Positions 23,168 to 32,966 of a stretch of DNA of 64,000 nt are shown in pieces. Position numbers and translations under genes: made by a program. The notes under the pieces were generated by a model. The model was not told the DNA's origin. It searched no databases and worked only from the letters and a program-made list of their open reading frames with translations. Within the stretch, counting starts at the first letter, position 1, and each line of letters begins with the position of its first letter. Origin of the DNA: Ceratorhiza oryzae-sativae (lineage: Eukaryota > Basidiomycota > Agaricomycetes > Cantharellales > Ceratobasidiaceae); assembly GCA_030998015.1 (NCBI GenBank), contig JARWMV010000241.1, positions 496,001 through 560,000 of the forward strand. Reading direction: 5' to 3'.

Positions 23168-24437
23168 GTTAAAATCGAATTATGATGGATTGTGGCACAG
23201 CGGGTGGAAAAGAAACGGAGAGGGGGAGACAAACGATAATGTGGGTGGCGAATGCTGGTGAGCGCCTTATAGATACCGGCTATCCCAATCTGTCGATTTC
23301 TGACAAGGATTGGCACTAACCCGTTATGTTGGCTCCTTTCAACGCTTGCTGTCTTGGGACACTACATGCTGACGAATACTTTCCTTGTATGTCAAGAGAT
23401 AAGTGCATGCGTCAAACAGGTTGTTACCCGCCCAAATGCGTGCCTTGTGCTACGTTGTTCGATAATTTTGTGAAAAATATACCTGTTTGCCGACCTTTGT
23501 CTCATGTTGAGCCGACTCGGGTAATAGTAAGCACAGCCATGCCATGAGTAGGCTTATAACAGGAGAGACCATGAAGCAAGCTTGGGTGACCAGGTGGTGT
23601 GGGATGAACACCTAGCAAGAGAAACACAGGGTGATACACGCGGTGGCGCATGTCACTTTCAATGACGACCAGGTTTGGAACCTTCGAGCCATTGGATCGC
23701 AAAAAAAAAAAAAAGTATTGTGTTGGGCGGATTAGCGACAACCTGGTTCATTCTGGTACGCTTGCGAGCCACCAGGACCCAAGCCTCCTTGAGGGTCAAA
23801 TTGAGCTGAGGGCTGGGTCTGGCTGAGCGGGCAGGCACGTGACGCGGAGAGGACCCTTAAGGACGCGACGGAAACTAGGCTTTCTGAACGACCGCTTCAC
23901 CACCGCTGCGTCCGTCTGGAATCCGCCCGCTTCCGTCGATCTCCCCTGGCGTGTCTGCGCACTGAAAGCATCGTGTACTTATCCCTACTTGATTTTTTGC
24001 TTGCCGTTTGCCTTTCGCTTGAAGACTTCCGCTCGTTGTTTCGGTGTCCAACACCCCCCTATCCACCGATAGTCGGCAGTCAACTTTGTGCACCGTACCC
24101 CAGCATCGCTTGCACACCTGTTCCTCTGGTGAGTGATCTGTGCCTCGATGTGGCTCGTGTGCCCGGCCAGCTGACTTTCAATCCAAAAGTGAATATTATT
24201 CCGCACTACCTGGGCTGGTTTCATCTGTAGACTTGCCACGTACCGGCGCTGTATTAATCGACAGCAGAGACTGAACCAGGCTGTTTTGAACATTGTGCAA
24301 AAGTGCGTCGGGCTCCCAACACTCCCACAATCAAATCGCTAACGTGACGTTTCGTCCTTTTCCGGCTCATTTCCCCCTGCCTTGTCTCTCGGCCTTAGAA
24401 ACTAGACTGTAACCGATTGTCGTTTGTGCTCCCAGCA
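23168..24437. other. Divergent intergenic region upstream of cyclin B
   Basis: Between the 5' ends of pseudokinase A (minus) and cyclin B (plus). No gene is seen. A run of 14 A lies at 23701-23714. Confidence 0.5.
23701..23714. repeat. Poly(A) tract, 14 nt
   Basis: Fourteen consecutive A residues on the plus strand in non-coding DNA. No element boundary or target-site duplication was noticed around it. Confidence 0.9.
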
Positions 24438-26341
24438 ATGTCTTCCAACAACGTTCCTGTAGGCATTCTGTGGAAGCCACCATGTTGAAATACTGACACT
24501 ACCATCACGTGACACCATTTCAGGCGCGTCGAACAACACGACTAGCCCGTGCCCATCTCGATGAGAACGCGACGGCCGCTGCGAGAACGACCCGTGCTAC
24601 CGGGAAACCCGTTGCCACCGCCACCGTTGTGAAGACGTCGGCCTCGGCCCCTGTGACCCGTCGACCCGCATTGGCTGCCAATAAGGACAAGGAATCTGAC
24701 GTTCGCACTGTCGACGCTGCCAAGCGCAAACGTGATGCTTTGGGCGAACTGACCAACAAGGCAAAGTCCAAGGTTACTCTCAAGGGGAAGGATGGAAAGG
24801 CACCGGTCGCGAAGACCACCGAGTCGACTCACCGACGTACCCACAGCCGTGCCGGTTCGGTTACCGACTCCGTCAAGGGCGAAGAGGTTATGGACCTCGA
24901 CGGCTCGAAGGGTACCGACGGAGCCGATAGTAAGACCGAATCCGAGGAGGCTGAGCCCCGACCAAGGTTCTCTCGTCGGCTCTCAGCACGCACCGTGTCT
25001 GCGTCGTCCGCGCCCCTTCAAGCTACTGCTGCCCCTGTTCAGATCGCCCCTCGTCGGGTAGCATCGGTGGCCACGCGCTCCCTCAAAGCTCCGTCTCATA
25101 CTCGCTCCGCCTCTGTTCATGTTGCGAGTTCGAATGCCACTACATCGGCCGCACCGGTTACCAATTCTCGATCCGCGTCGTCTCATCGGCCGAGCCCCGA
25201 AGAGGATTCCGAGGGTCCCGCTCACAAGAGGCGCCGGACAAGTTCATTGGACGCTGAGGAAGCTTCACGTGCCGTCGCACACATTGCCGAGAAGGAAGCT
25301 GAAGCCGCTCCTGTTGATCCCGAAGAGATTTGGACGGACTTGGATAAGGACGACGATGGTGACCCACTCATGGTCAGCGAGTATGTTGTGGATATTTTCA
25401 ACTACATGCTGGAGCTCGAGGTAAGCTTTAGGAACCGTTTCAGACACCATGATGCTGACTACATCTTCAAACAGAAAACCCAAGCTCAATCTTTGAACCC
25501 TCACTACATCGAGAAACAAAAAGAACTGAACTGGGGAATGCGTGGTATCCTCGGGGACTGGCTTATCCAAGTTCACGCTCGCTTCCGTCTACTCCCAGAG
25601 ACGCTCTACCTTGCGATGCATCTCGTTGACCGGATGCTCTCGATTCGCGTTGTTTCCCTATCCCGCCTGCAGCTTGTTGGTGTCACCTGCATGTTCATCG
25701 CGGCCAAGTACGAGGAGATTATGGCACCATCCGTCAAACACTTTGTCGAATGTGCCGACTCGGCATACCGAAAAGGACATCCTCGACGCTGAGCAGTACG
25801 TGCTGCGCGTACTGGGTTGGGACTGCAGCTACCCCAATGTCATGACCTTCTTGCGTCGTGTGAGCAAAGCCGAGGATTTTGACGACCAAACACGTAGTGT
25901 TGCCAAGTTCTTTGTGGAGATTGCTTGTGTGGACCACAGACTCTTGCCTTTCCCGCCCAGCCAAATTGCGGCTGCATCCCTGTGGCTTGCTCGTTGATCT
26001 TGGATCGTGAGCACTGGGTAAGTCTTGTCACACCCTTCTAGGTCGTCGAACACGACTGATCACCTTGACTTGCACAGAACGGTAACCTGATCCATTATTC
26101 GACCTATCGTGAAAAGGACCTGCTCGAGCCCGCGAACATTATGCTGGACTACATCTTGGAGCCCATCAAACATGAAGCCTTCTGGAAAAAATATGCGAGC
26201 AAACGATACATGAAGGTCTCGCCCTATGTTCGTGAATGGGCCTTGATGAAGTGGCAGCAAGGTCAATCGGTCGACTTGGAGGCTGAGTTGCCATCGCTGA
26301 GGGCTGCTATAGAGGAAAGGCGGGAGAAGGACGTGTTTTGA
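24438..26341 (+). CDS. G2/mitotic B-type cyclin
   Basis: B-type cyclins bind and activate Cdk1 for entry into mitosis and are then degraded by the APC/C. Exons: 24438-24458, 24524-25420, 25475 to about 26022, and the last from near 26080 to 26341. The first ~280 residues are a disordered basic Ala/Ser/Thr-rich region with a destruction box RDALGELTN at residues 77-85. The cyclin box follows: SEYVVDIFNYMLELE, MRGILGDWLIQVHARFRLLP, ETLYLAMHLVDRMLSI, VTCMFIAAKYEEIMAPSVKH, AEQYVLRVLGWDCSYPN and FLRRVSKAEDF, and the C-terminal cyclin fold HEAFWKKYASKRYMKVSPYV. Two frame changes break the reading: at 25766-25772 (two bases missing, expected AY-TEKDIL) and at 25993-25996 (one base missing, CGTTTG seen as CGTTG). 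Together they restore the original frame. Because the shifted stretch is still perfect cyclin sequence, sequence error is more likely than decay. Confidence 0.93.
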
Positions 26342-26841
26342 GTACTGAAGAAGGGGTAGGACAATGTGGATTTTCTTCCTTTTTTTTGATTTTGGCTTTG
26401 CTGTACATAGTTCAGTATTGATTTGTATTGTTTCAATTTATTCCTACGTCGCAATTTGGAGATGTTCCTTTTTACGACCGATACGATACATTATGTTAAT
26501 GAGAAGGAATGTTTTTGGCCACCAAAATTCATTCGAAGTCGGGAATAAAGGAGTGGATTCAGCCACGGAACGAGCTCTCACGACCCCATTCGAGCAGGGT
26601 TGACGGCGTAGTCGTGACTTGCGTGACACCCATCCAGCCAGAGTCAAGAGACAGGTGGGGCAAGACAGCCCTCCTAAACGTACGCTGCTGAGCTCTTTCG
26701 TTGATTATCGGTAAGGCCTATGGAACTCATTCGTCAGTAAAAAAAACGACAAGTTTCAGCCCTTGCTCGCAAAGAATTGGAAATTTTCGGATGACCAATA
26801 GTCCACACGAAATCACTCGCGGGGGTAGGGCCGGGGAACCA

Positions 26842-26874
26842 ACCAACCAACCACCACCACCACCACCACCGCCA
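26842..26874. repeat. CCAA/CCA microsatellite
   Basis: A tetranucleotide CCAA stretch passes into repeated CCA units. It lies in non-coding DNA. Confidence 0.8.
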
Positions 26875-27579
26875 GCGGAGGGATTTACAACTGCTTGGAG
26901 AAAGTCGGGATTAACACATCAAGCAGTACGCTCACAATTCTTCGGACCAAAGAGTTGGCATAGGTGAAAGCCACCCAGTGATTCTTGGTGCTGAATTCAA
27001 CCAAGGGGCGCTCGTGCTCTCCAGCATTGTCAGGAATGGCTGTACTTTAGATCCTTCTGGAGGAAAGGGAATTATCTACCAGTTGAAGCGAGCATACAAC
27101 CCCATTTACTTGATGAACACATACCTTACAAGACCGTTTTGCTTCGAGAATGTCCATACCCAGGCATCGCATATTGGACAGTAAAGATCCAGCCGTGGGC
27201 TGGCATAATATGGGGATAAGGGTTCAAATATACGCAATTATTCGTAAAGAGTTACGATCTAGCTTTACAGTCTGTTGGCAGACCTTTAGTAACAAGTGTG
27301 AGATAGGTTGGCATGATCGAGCGGGGAGATCGGATATCCGGCGGTTTAATGCCTGTTCCTGACTTGCCTCTCTGCGCTGCGAAGCTGATTAGCCCAAAAC
27401 CTCCGGGCGTGTTTTTGGGCACGGAGGTTCAACAACGTCCTGTCGTTATCAGAAACCTAATCTGACCGGTTTCCGTTGATATACAATCTTATGAATCAAT
27501 AAGTTTAAGCATAAATCACAAAGCAGCGAGAATTATCGTCTCCAAACGATAAAATAATCCATAATCCGAAGCACCAGTG

Positions 27580-27640
27580 CCAAAAACAAAAACAAGACAA
27601 AAAAACAAAAACAAGACGAAAAACAAAAACAAAAAACGAA
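27580..27640. repeat. AAAAC-type low-complexity block
   Basis: Irregular repetition of AAAAAC and AAGAC words over about 60 bp. It lies 180 bp beyond the end of the LINE remnant, on the 3' side of that element. It could be the element's simple-repeat tail, but its strand sense (T/G-rich in the element's orientation) does not match a poly(A) tail. Confidence 0.6.
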
Positions 27641-27817
27641 TGTGGTTTTTTTCTGGAACCCACTCATAGTCATTTTAGGGCCGAGCCCTACGTTAGGCTA
27701 CAAAACATCGCGGGGCATACCCATGTCACTATCCTGCGCTAGGTTGGGAGGTAGGAGTACAGAGAAGTAGAAAGTAAACTAGACAAACGCGGTAACATTA
27801 TGTACGAACTAGAAACA

Positions 27818-28111
27818 TCAATGACCAAAGCGCCCAGTGGCGTGAATAAAATCGAAGAGTGAAGAGAAATTGTCAGGGATGAACGGGAGGTCCGACAAGG
27901 AGACCGTGTCATGAGACAGGCCTTCTAAGTGGGTGAAACCACGGGTGCTGTGCACTGGGCAGAGCAACAGGAAGTGTAGTACGTTCTCAGGTGATCTGTG
28001 GCAGTATTGACATTCTGACGATTCAACTGCCCCTATTCTGCGAAGGTGGAACGAATGTGGTGAGCAGTGCGGGGCGTTAGTTGACCCCAGAATATTCCAT
28101 GATCTTGGCAT
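27818..28111 (-). mobile_element. LINE (non-LTR retrotransposon) 3' ORF2 remnant
   Basis: A 97-codon minus frame ends with the signature of the reverse-transcriptase C-terminal zinc-binding region of non-LTR retrotransposons: a CxxC pair (SECQYCHRSPENVLHFLLLC) with H and C ligands, followed by ...FIHATGRFGH, the usual end of such ORFs in Agaricomycetes. Upstream reverse transcriptase and RNase H regions are absent, so this is a 5'-truncated or fragmentary copy. It abuts the 3' end of the broken F-box/LRR-like gene on the same strand. Tad1-like clade membership is a guess. Confidence 0.7.
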
Positions 28112-28212
28112 TAAGTTGGTCGAGGATTCCTGAACGTTCCTTGATGGTACACGAATGTATGCACTTCACGTTTGACCAGTGATCTGCCAAAAACCTACGT
28201 GAACGATAGGTC

Positions 28213-29639
28213 TTAGCTATAACAGATGCGTACCCTCATCGAAACTTGGCTGGCGAACAATTCCCATTTGAGCTCTGGTTGTCCGACCACACATCCAAAC
28301 GTGCCCCGCAGTGTCAACTTTCGGACCCCCGTGGATATTGTAGCATGACTCGGAACAACAGCAAGGGAAGCTGTCATATCTAGAGAAATCCTCAACGAGA
28401 GTTCACCTAGCTTGGGCAAGACTGAGGCGATTTGACCTAGTCCGTCTACACCCGCGAAAGTATCGCATACATCGAGGGAAGAAAGCCCCGGCCAGAGGCG
28501 ACCAATTTCCCCAAACACATTATCCCCAGAAACAGATATTCCTCAGATGGAGAGTGAATCAAGAGCGAGTTGGTCGAATGCGGAGAGCCAATCAAAAGAG
28601 AAAGTTGCGTCTCCAGCCTCGAATATGACTAAATTCAGTTTTTTGAGACTGGGACTCCTCGTTTTAACGAAGCTCAAAAACTCGCTCATCCTCGTGGTCC
28701 AAAGGTCGTCTCGTCCCACACGAAGCGTGACTGTTGTGCTCAGTAATTGCTCAACTATCGGAGTTCCCCACACCTGAATCGCGCTCTGGATTGAATCCGG
28801 CGCAACCGTCAACTCGCGCAGCAGTGTAAACGACCCAGGTTCAAACGACTCAAAGTTAGGCTTAAAAGAACCAGCGAGACGAAACTCGCGCAAGTTGGGC
28901 ATACCTGCGATCCAAGTGAGCAGCCTTGGGCGGAGGTCCGATGCTTCTAGCTCGAGCGTTTCCAGATTCTTGGGAACCACGAGCTCAACGGATGGTCCAA
29001 GCTCATCGTCCGGCTCTTGCTTGCGACTCCCCGTCACAGACAACAGTTTGAGATCTGGACACGCTCTAGTGAGCCCGATGAATCTTTGGACAAATCCCTG
29101 GTCCCAGCTATAGGCGCTCATCTTCACTGTCAAGAGCGAAGAGGAGATAAAGAGCTGAAAGAGTTCAGACAATCCGGTGCTGGGCGGGCCAGTTTGAACA
29201 ATGTTGAGTGAGACTAGGCGTGGGAGGTGGGCTGAAGATTCGATGTGTGGCTAGCCGGCAAGGCTTTGGAGAGGTGCGCTTGAGGGGTCCCAGTAAAGCC
29301 GGACATGAGTTGTTTTATGTGAGGTGCATAGAGGTTGAATCGGTTGAAGTAGGCCAACGAGAACGGCTCCGATGGATTAACCTGGCAAAATAATTCAAGC
29401 CCTTACAGCAAGTTCAATCATCATTGGTAGTGTACGTTTAGGCCAAACCATTCGTCAAGCATGATACCAGGCAAGAGCACCAACAAACGCTCAAGCGGTA
29501 CCGTATTCCCGCTCCACAATTGACGCACAGAGGATCGGAAAAAGTACTGGGGGGTCTGAGCAAGCGCAGCAGCACTTGTCGGAGCAAGAAAATCGCAAAA
29601 GAAGTCACAAATATCAGGTACGAGCAGCCTGTTGGCCAT
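28213..29639 (-). pseudogene. F-box/LRR-like protein, broken
   Basis: Starts at ATG 29639 with an F-box-like opening (MANRLLVPDICDFFCDFLAP, then SAAALAQTPQYFFRSSVRQL). An intron from about 29430 joins VNPSEPFSLAYFNRFNLYAP. The rest is a leucine-rich, solvent-repeat type body (NLETLELEASDLRPRLLTWI, NLREFRLAGSF, SLKKLNLVIF, ELSLRISLDM). The reading frame shifts near 29240-29270, between KALPASHTSN and the continuation HLPRLVSLNIVQTG. An in-frame TGA at 28543-28545 interrupts LDSLSI and GISVSGDNVF, as expected from CGA to TGA. A possible last exon (FLADHWSNVKC...) lies at about 28080-28195. Several lesions make it a likely pseudogene, though the frameshift alone could be a sequence error. Confidence 0.65.
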
Positions 29640-30048
29640 AGTTATGTGTTCAGAGCGAACGGGAAGGAAAAATGCGGAAGGTATTGCTCTAACGGTTCCT
29701 CAGTCAAGGTTAGGCATATATAAAATCCCCCTTGTATAGGAGCACAGCCAAAACGTGCCCGTCAAGCCCGAGCGGTCGTTTGCCATAAACAAGATTCAGG
29801 TTTGGAGCGCTGTGATAGCCGCCCCGTGGGGCTGTCGCCCAGCATTGGTTGTCTAGGCGCTTCCAACCCGCCCTGCATGTTCAGGTAAGATTGAGATTAC
29901 GAAATGGAAACTATATACTGCCCTTTTTCTACCAATTTTCTGTGCCTAACCACGTTTTAGGGTTCAATATAACATGCATACAGCCAAGAACATAGTGTTA
30001 CAAGTAATCCAAGAGTAAACTTTCTATTAATTTCATGCGACCCCTCCC
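29640..30048. other. Intergenic
   Basis: Promoter side of the F-box/LRR-like gene and 3' UTR of hexokinase. Nothing else seen. Confidence 0.5.
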
Positions 30049-32710
30049 TTAGCAGTTATCTGCAAAGCCCTTGGCACGGCGTTCAGCCGTCATAGCTATC
30101 GTCGATGTCCGATTAGTACATAGAGTAAATTGCACACTAAGCAAAATCTGCTCACCGGCGATCAGAGCCGCACCCATACCGGACCCATCTTCAGCATGAT
30201 GTGTGATAATTTTCCTGATGACCGTAAATCCGAGGAAATAGAAAGCGCCACGGCTACCAATCAGCTTCCAAATTAAACAAGCAAGTAACATGAATGACTG
30301 ACTTTCCCTTGTCGCCGAAAATATCCATCAAGCCCTCGTGCACACGGTCCGCAAAGCCTGGGTATTTCTGAAACGCATAGGTTAGCTATGATGCTTCAAG
30401 ACGGATAGGAAAATCCAGGCAAAAAGCAAAGTCCCAACAGGAATATACCACCGCGCTTGGGCGGCCGTCGGTCTCCGCGGTCGATACGGCGCTATCAACA
30501 TCAGAAAAGCACCGCACTGCGTTGAACCCATCCGAACCTTGATAACGCACAGCAAAGTTGACGGCGGTCCGTATCAAAACACCGCTGCTGGAGTGTCCTT
30601 TGGTCTCAAGGGCTATCCAACGGGAAAAAGTGATAGATGCTGGTATTCAATATGAGGTATCGCCCCAGCCCCCACTCCCCGATACCAAGGTTCCTCCATC
30701 CAATCTCTGCAAAGAAGGGTTGCGGGTGCGAGCCAGCCCTGGGACTCGTTCTATAGCACCTAGTATATCGGCAGCCCGCCCCGACCCCACACCCGTTGCT
30801 TCCGTTCCCCGCCCCAGTGATAACCCGGCCCCGTACCTGCCAAACCCCATCCCTATGCATCCAACATTTCTCCTTTAGAGCCCACAACCCACTCCAAACC
30901 AGGAGAAACCCAAGAAGAAAGAAAACCAAAACCAATGTACTCACGCTGTACAAGCTACCATCGGCAGCAACCGAACATCCCTCTTCCAAATATCCACCCT
31001 TGTTCACAAGCGCGGCAATCCCGCACGCACTCAACCTTGCCGCTCGTCGTCCGATCAGCTTGGCGAGCGCACGGAAAAACTGCCGCTCTGCCAGGGTTGT
31101 CTCGATTCCGTAAAAGTGGGTAAAGATCCCGACGACCATTAATAGCTCATCAGTCGGATCGGATTCCATGAGCGACAAGAAAGCCGTATCGAACGAATAG
31201 GGCTTTTCGAGCTTGTAGGTATTTTGGCCAAGGAAGAGAACACCTTCGTCGATAAGCTCGATGAGTACTAAGCGCAGGATTTCTCCGAGGTATCGGCCAG
31301 AGATGAGTTTCTGCGGGGGATCGACAGGGGTTAATTACACGGATGGGTAGGAAAGGGCGCGATACGTGCCTCGAAAGCTTGTTCACCGGGCTTATTGCTC
31401 GTCTCATCAACAATCGCATCGTACTTGGTCCTAGGCAGATGCTGGTGCTCAAACGAATCAAACGCGCCCTATCCCAACGGAAACGTAAGTGTTATGTGGA
31501 TATGACAGAAATAACAAAGCCCCTCACCCATTCGCAATTGATAGCCATCTCAACGTCATCAGGCAAGCCGAGGTTTTTTATCTTGGGGATATTCCCAATC
31601 TAGAAGACAGTCAGCGCCACTCTTTGATATGCAGGTGCGATCCCAACTCGCTCTCTCTCGGCACAAGACCAAGAGCCCTCGGCAAGAGGAAAAGAATGCG
31701 CGCACACACCTTCTCCATGTACGCGGCATTGCAACCTGTACCGAGGATAACCGCAATCTTCGTGCGGGGCTCGACGTAGCTCGACGCAATCAGTGTACCC
31801 GTGTATCGTTGATGAGTGCGGTGAGGGTGATGGGGACCTTGGCCTTTTCCAAGCTCTTACGGAACATCTCGGCCACATCATGGCCCTCTGTGTTCGGCGC
31901 ACCAAAGCCCTTGGTCCAGCGGATGAGCTTGCCGTGATCGATGCGATCCTGGGCGCATGGATAGCTAAACGTGAACCCGAGCGGGAGCGTCCCATTGGAC
32001 AAGTGCAAGCTCTCGCCGAGCTCGGACTGGATAAACGTCTTGAGACACTCGGCACAGAAATCAAACAGCTTTTCGCCTTCTTCATGCTTTTGCTCCTCGG
32101 TCAGCCGGTACTTGGTCTGCGTAATCTCGAATTTGCCGTTGGTCAAGAGCGTAACGAGGCAGACTCGCAAGTTGGTTCCACCCAAATCGACAGCGAGATA
32201 GTCGCCGCCTCTTGACCCGACGGCCAGCCAAACACAAACGTCGGAATCATCGGCTTGAGCAAGCACGGTCAGAAACCCGAAATGAAACCAACGTCGATCG
32301 CGCAACACGACTTACAACGACCTGCTCGGGTTCAGCCAACCCCTTTTCAAACGTCTCGTCAAACGAATCGACAATCATGCGCATGCGCTGGGGCGTGAGC
32401 GTGAACAAGCTCTCGTACTTGCGCAAGTGATCGGTCATCGTCTTTTTCGTCGCATGAGGCAGATCCTCCGAGTCGTTTGTGCGGGTGTGGTACGCGATCG
32501 TCATGCCAGACGGCGTCGTGATGCTCCCAGAGCCTGAGTCGTAGCTAGCTTGTTAGCATTGGGATCGAGTCCCCAGAACCCAAGCGACTAACCTCGTCTG
32601 CTCGTCCCCGGAGACGCATGATGGACCAACGACGGACGCCGGATGGCGCGCACAACGTCCTCGTCGCTGGCCAACTGGGGGATCAACGGCTTAGGGATCG
32701 CGCTCGCCAT
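30049..32710 (-). CDS. Hexokinase/glucokinase family protein
   Basis: Phosphorylates hexoses with ATP in the first step of glycolysis. The gene starts at ATG 32710 and ends at 30049. An N-terminal extension of about 65 residues precedes the hexokinase N-lobe (KYESLFTLTPQRMRMIVDSF). Signature motifs: phosphate-1 loop YLAVDLGGTNLRVC, sugar site LPLGFTFSYPCAQDRIDHG, LIRWTKGFGAPNTEGHDVAE, ALINDTGTLIASSYVEP, ILGTGCNAAYMEKV, MAINCEWGAFD, KLISGRYLGEILRLVLIEL and the adenosine-site end IITHHAEDGSGMGAALIA. The WTKGFGAPNTEG form leans towards glucokinase; this is a weak preference. One frameshift occurs at 32203-32209, where FGWPSGQE runs out of frame just before GDYLAVDLGG, as if one G of a GGG run were missing; probably a sequence error. 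The intron between DGSLYS and KYPGFADRV is 577 nt (30944-30368), ten times the local norm. HMG-CoA reductase ends only 256 bp upstream of this start. Confidence 0.95.
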
Positions 32711-32966
32711 GGTCGTGGTTGGGCAGATAAGAGGATCGTGGTTGAGAGAGAGACACAGTGGAGTGGGATACGCTATTTCCAATATATACCCTTCGATCGT
32801 ATCCGGCTTCTCCCTTGACATCAGGCCTCCCCGCAACTTGACATCACCCGAATCAGGCTTGTATTCGTACGTAAAGCTACTATATATGCATCAAGTATGT
32901 ACCGCGACAACATAAAACAACAGAGGAAAACGAAAAAGAGAAACAGAAAAATCCATCCGAATCATA

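Larger units (their letters stand above)
26342..27817. other. Intergenic region with simple repeats
   Basis: No gene is supported. It contains a CCA-rich microsatellite near 26850 and an AAAAC/AAGAC-rich low-complexity block at about 27580-27640. Confidence 0.5.

Noticed and set aside
30606..31178. 190-codon minus frame as a separate protein
   Set aside because: Only its first part is hexokinase exon; the rest is the long intron read through.
31790..32215. Long plus-strand frames across hexokinase
   Set aside because: They are antisense shadows of strongly conserved hexokinase exons.
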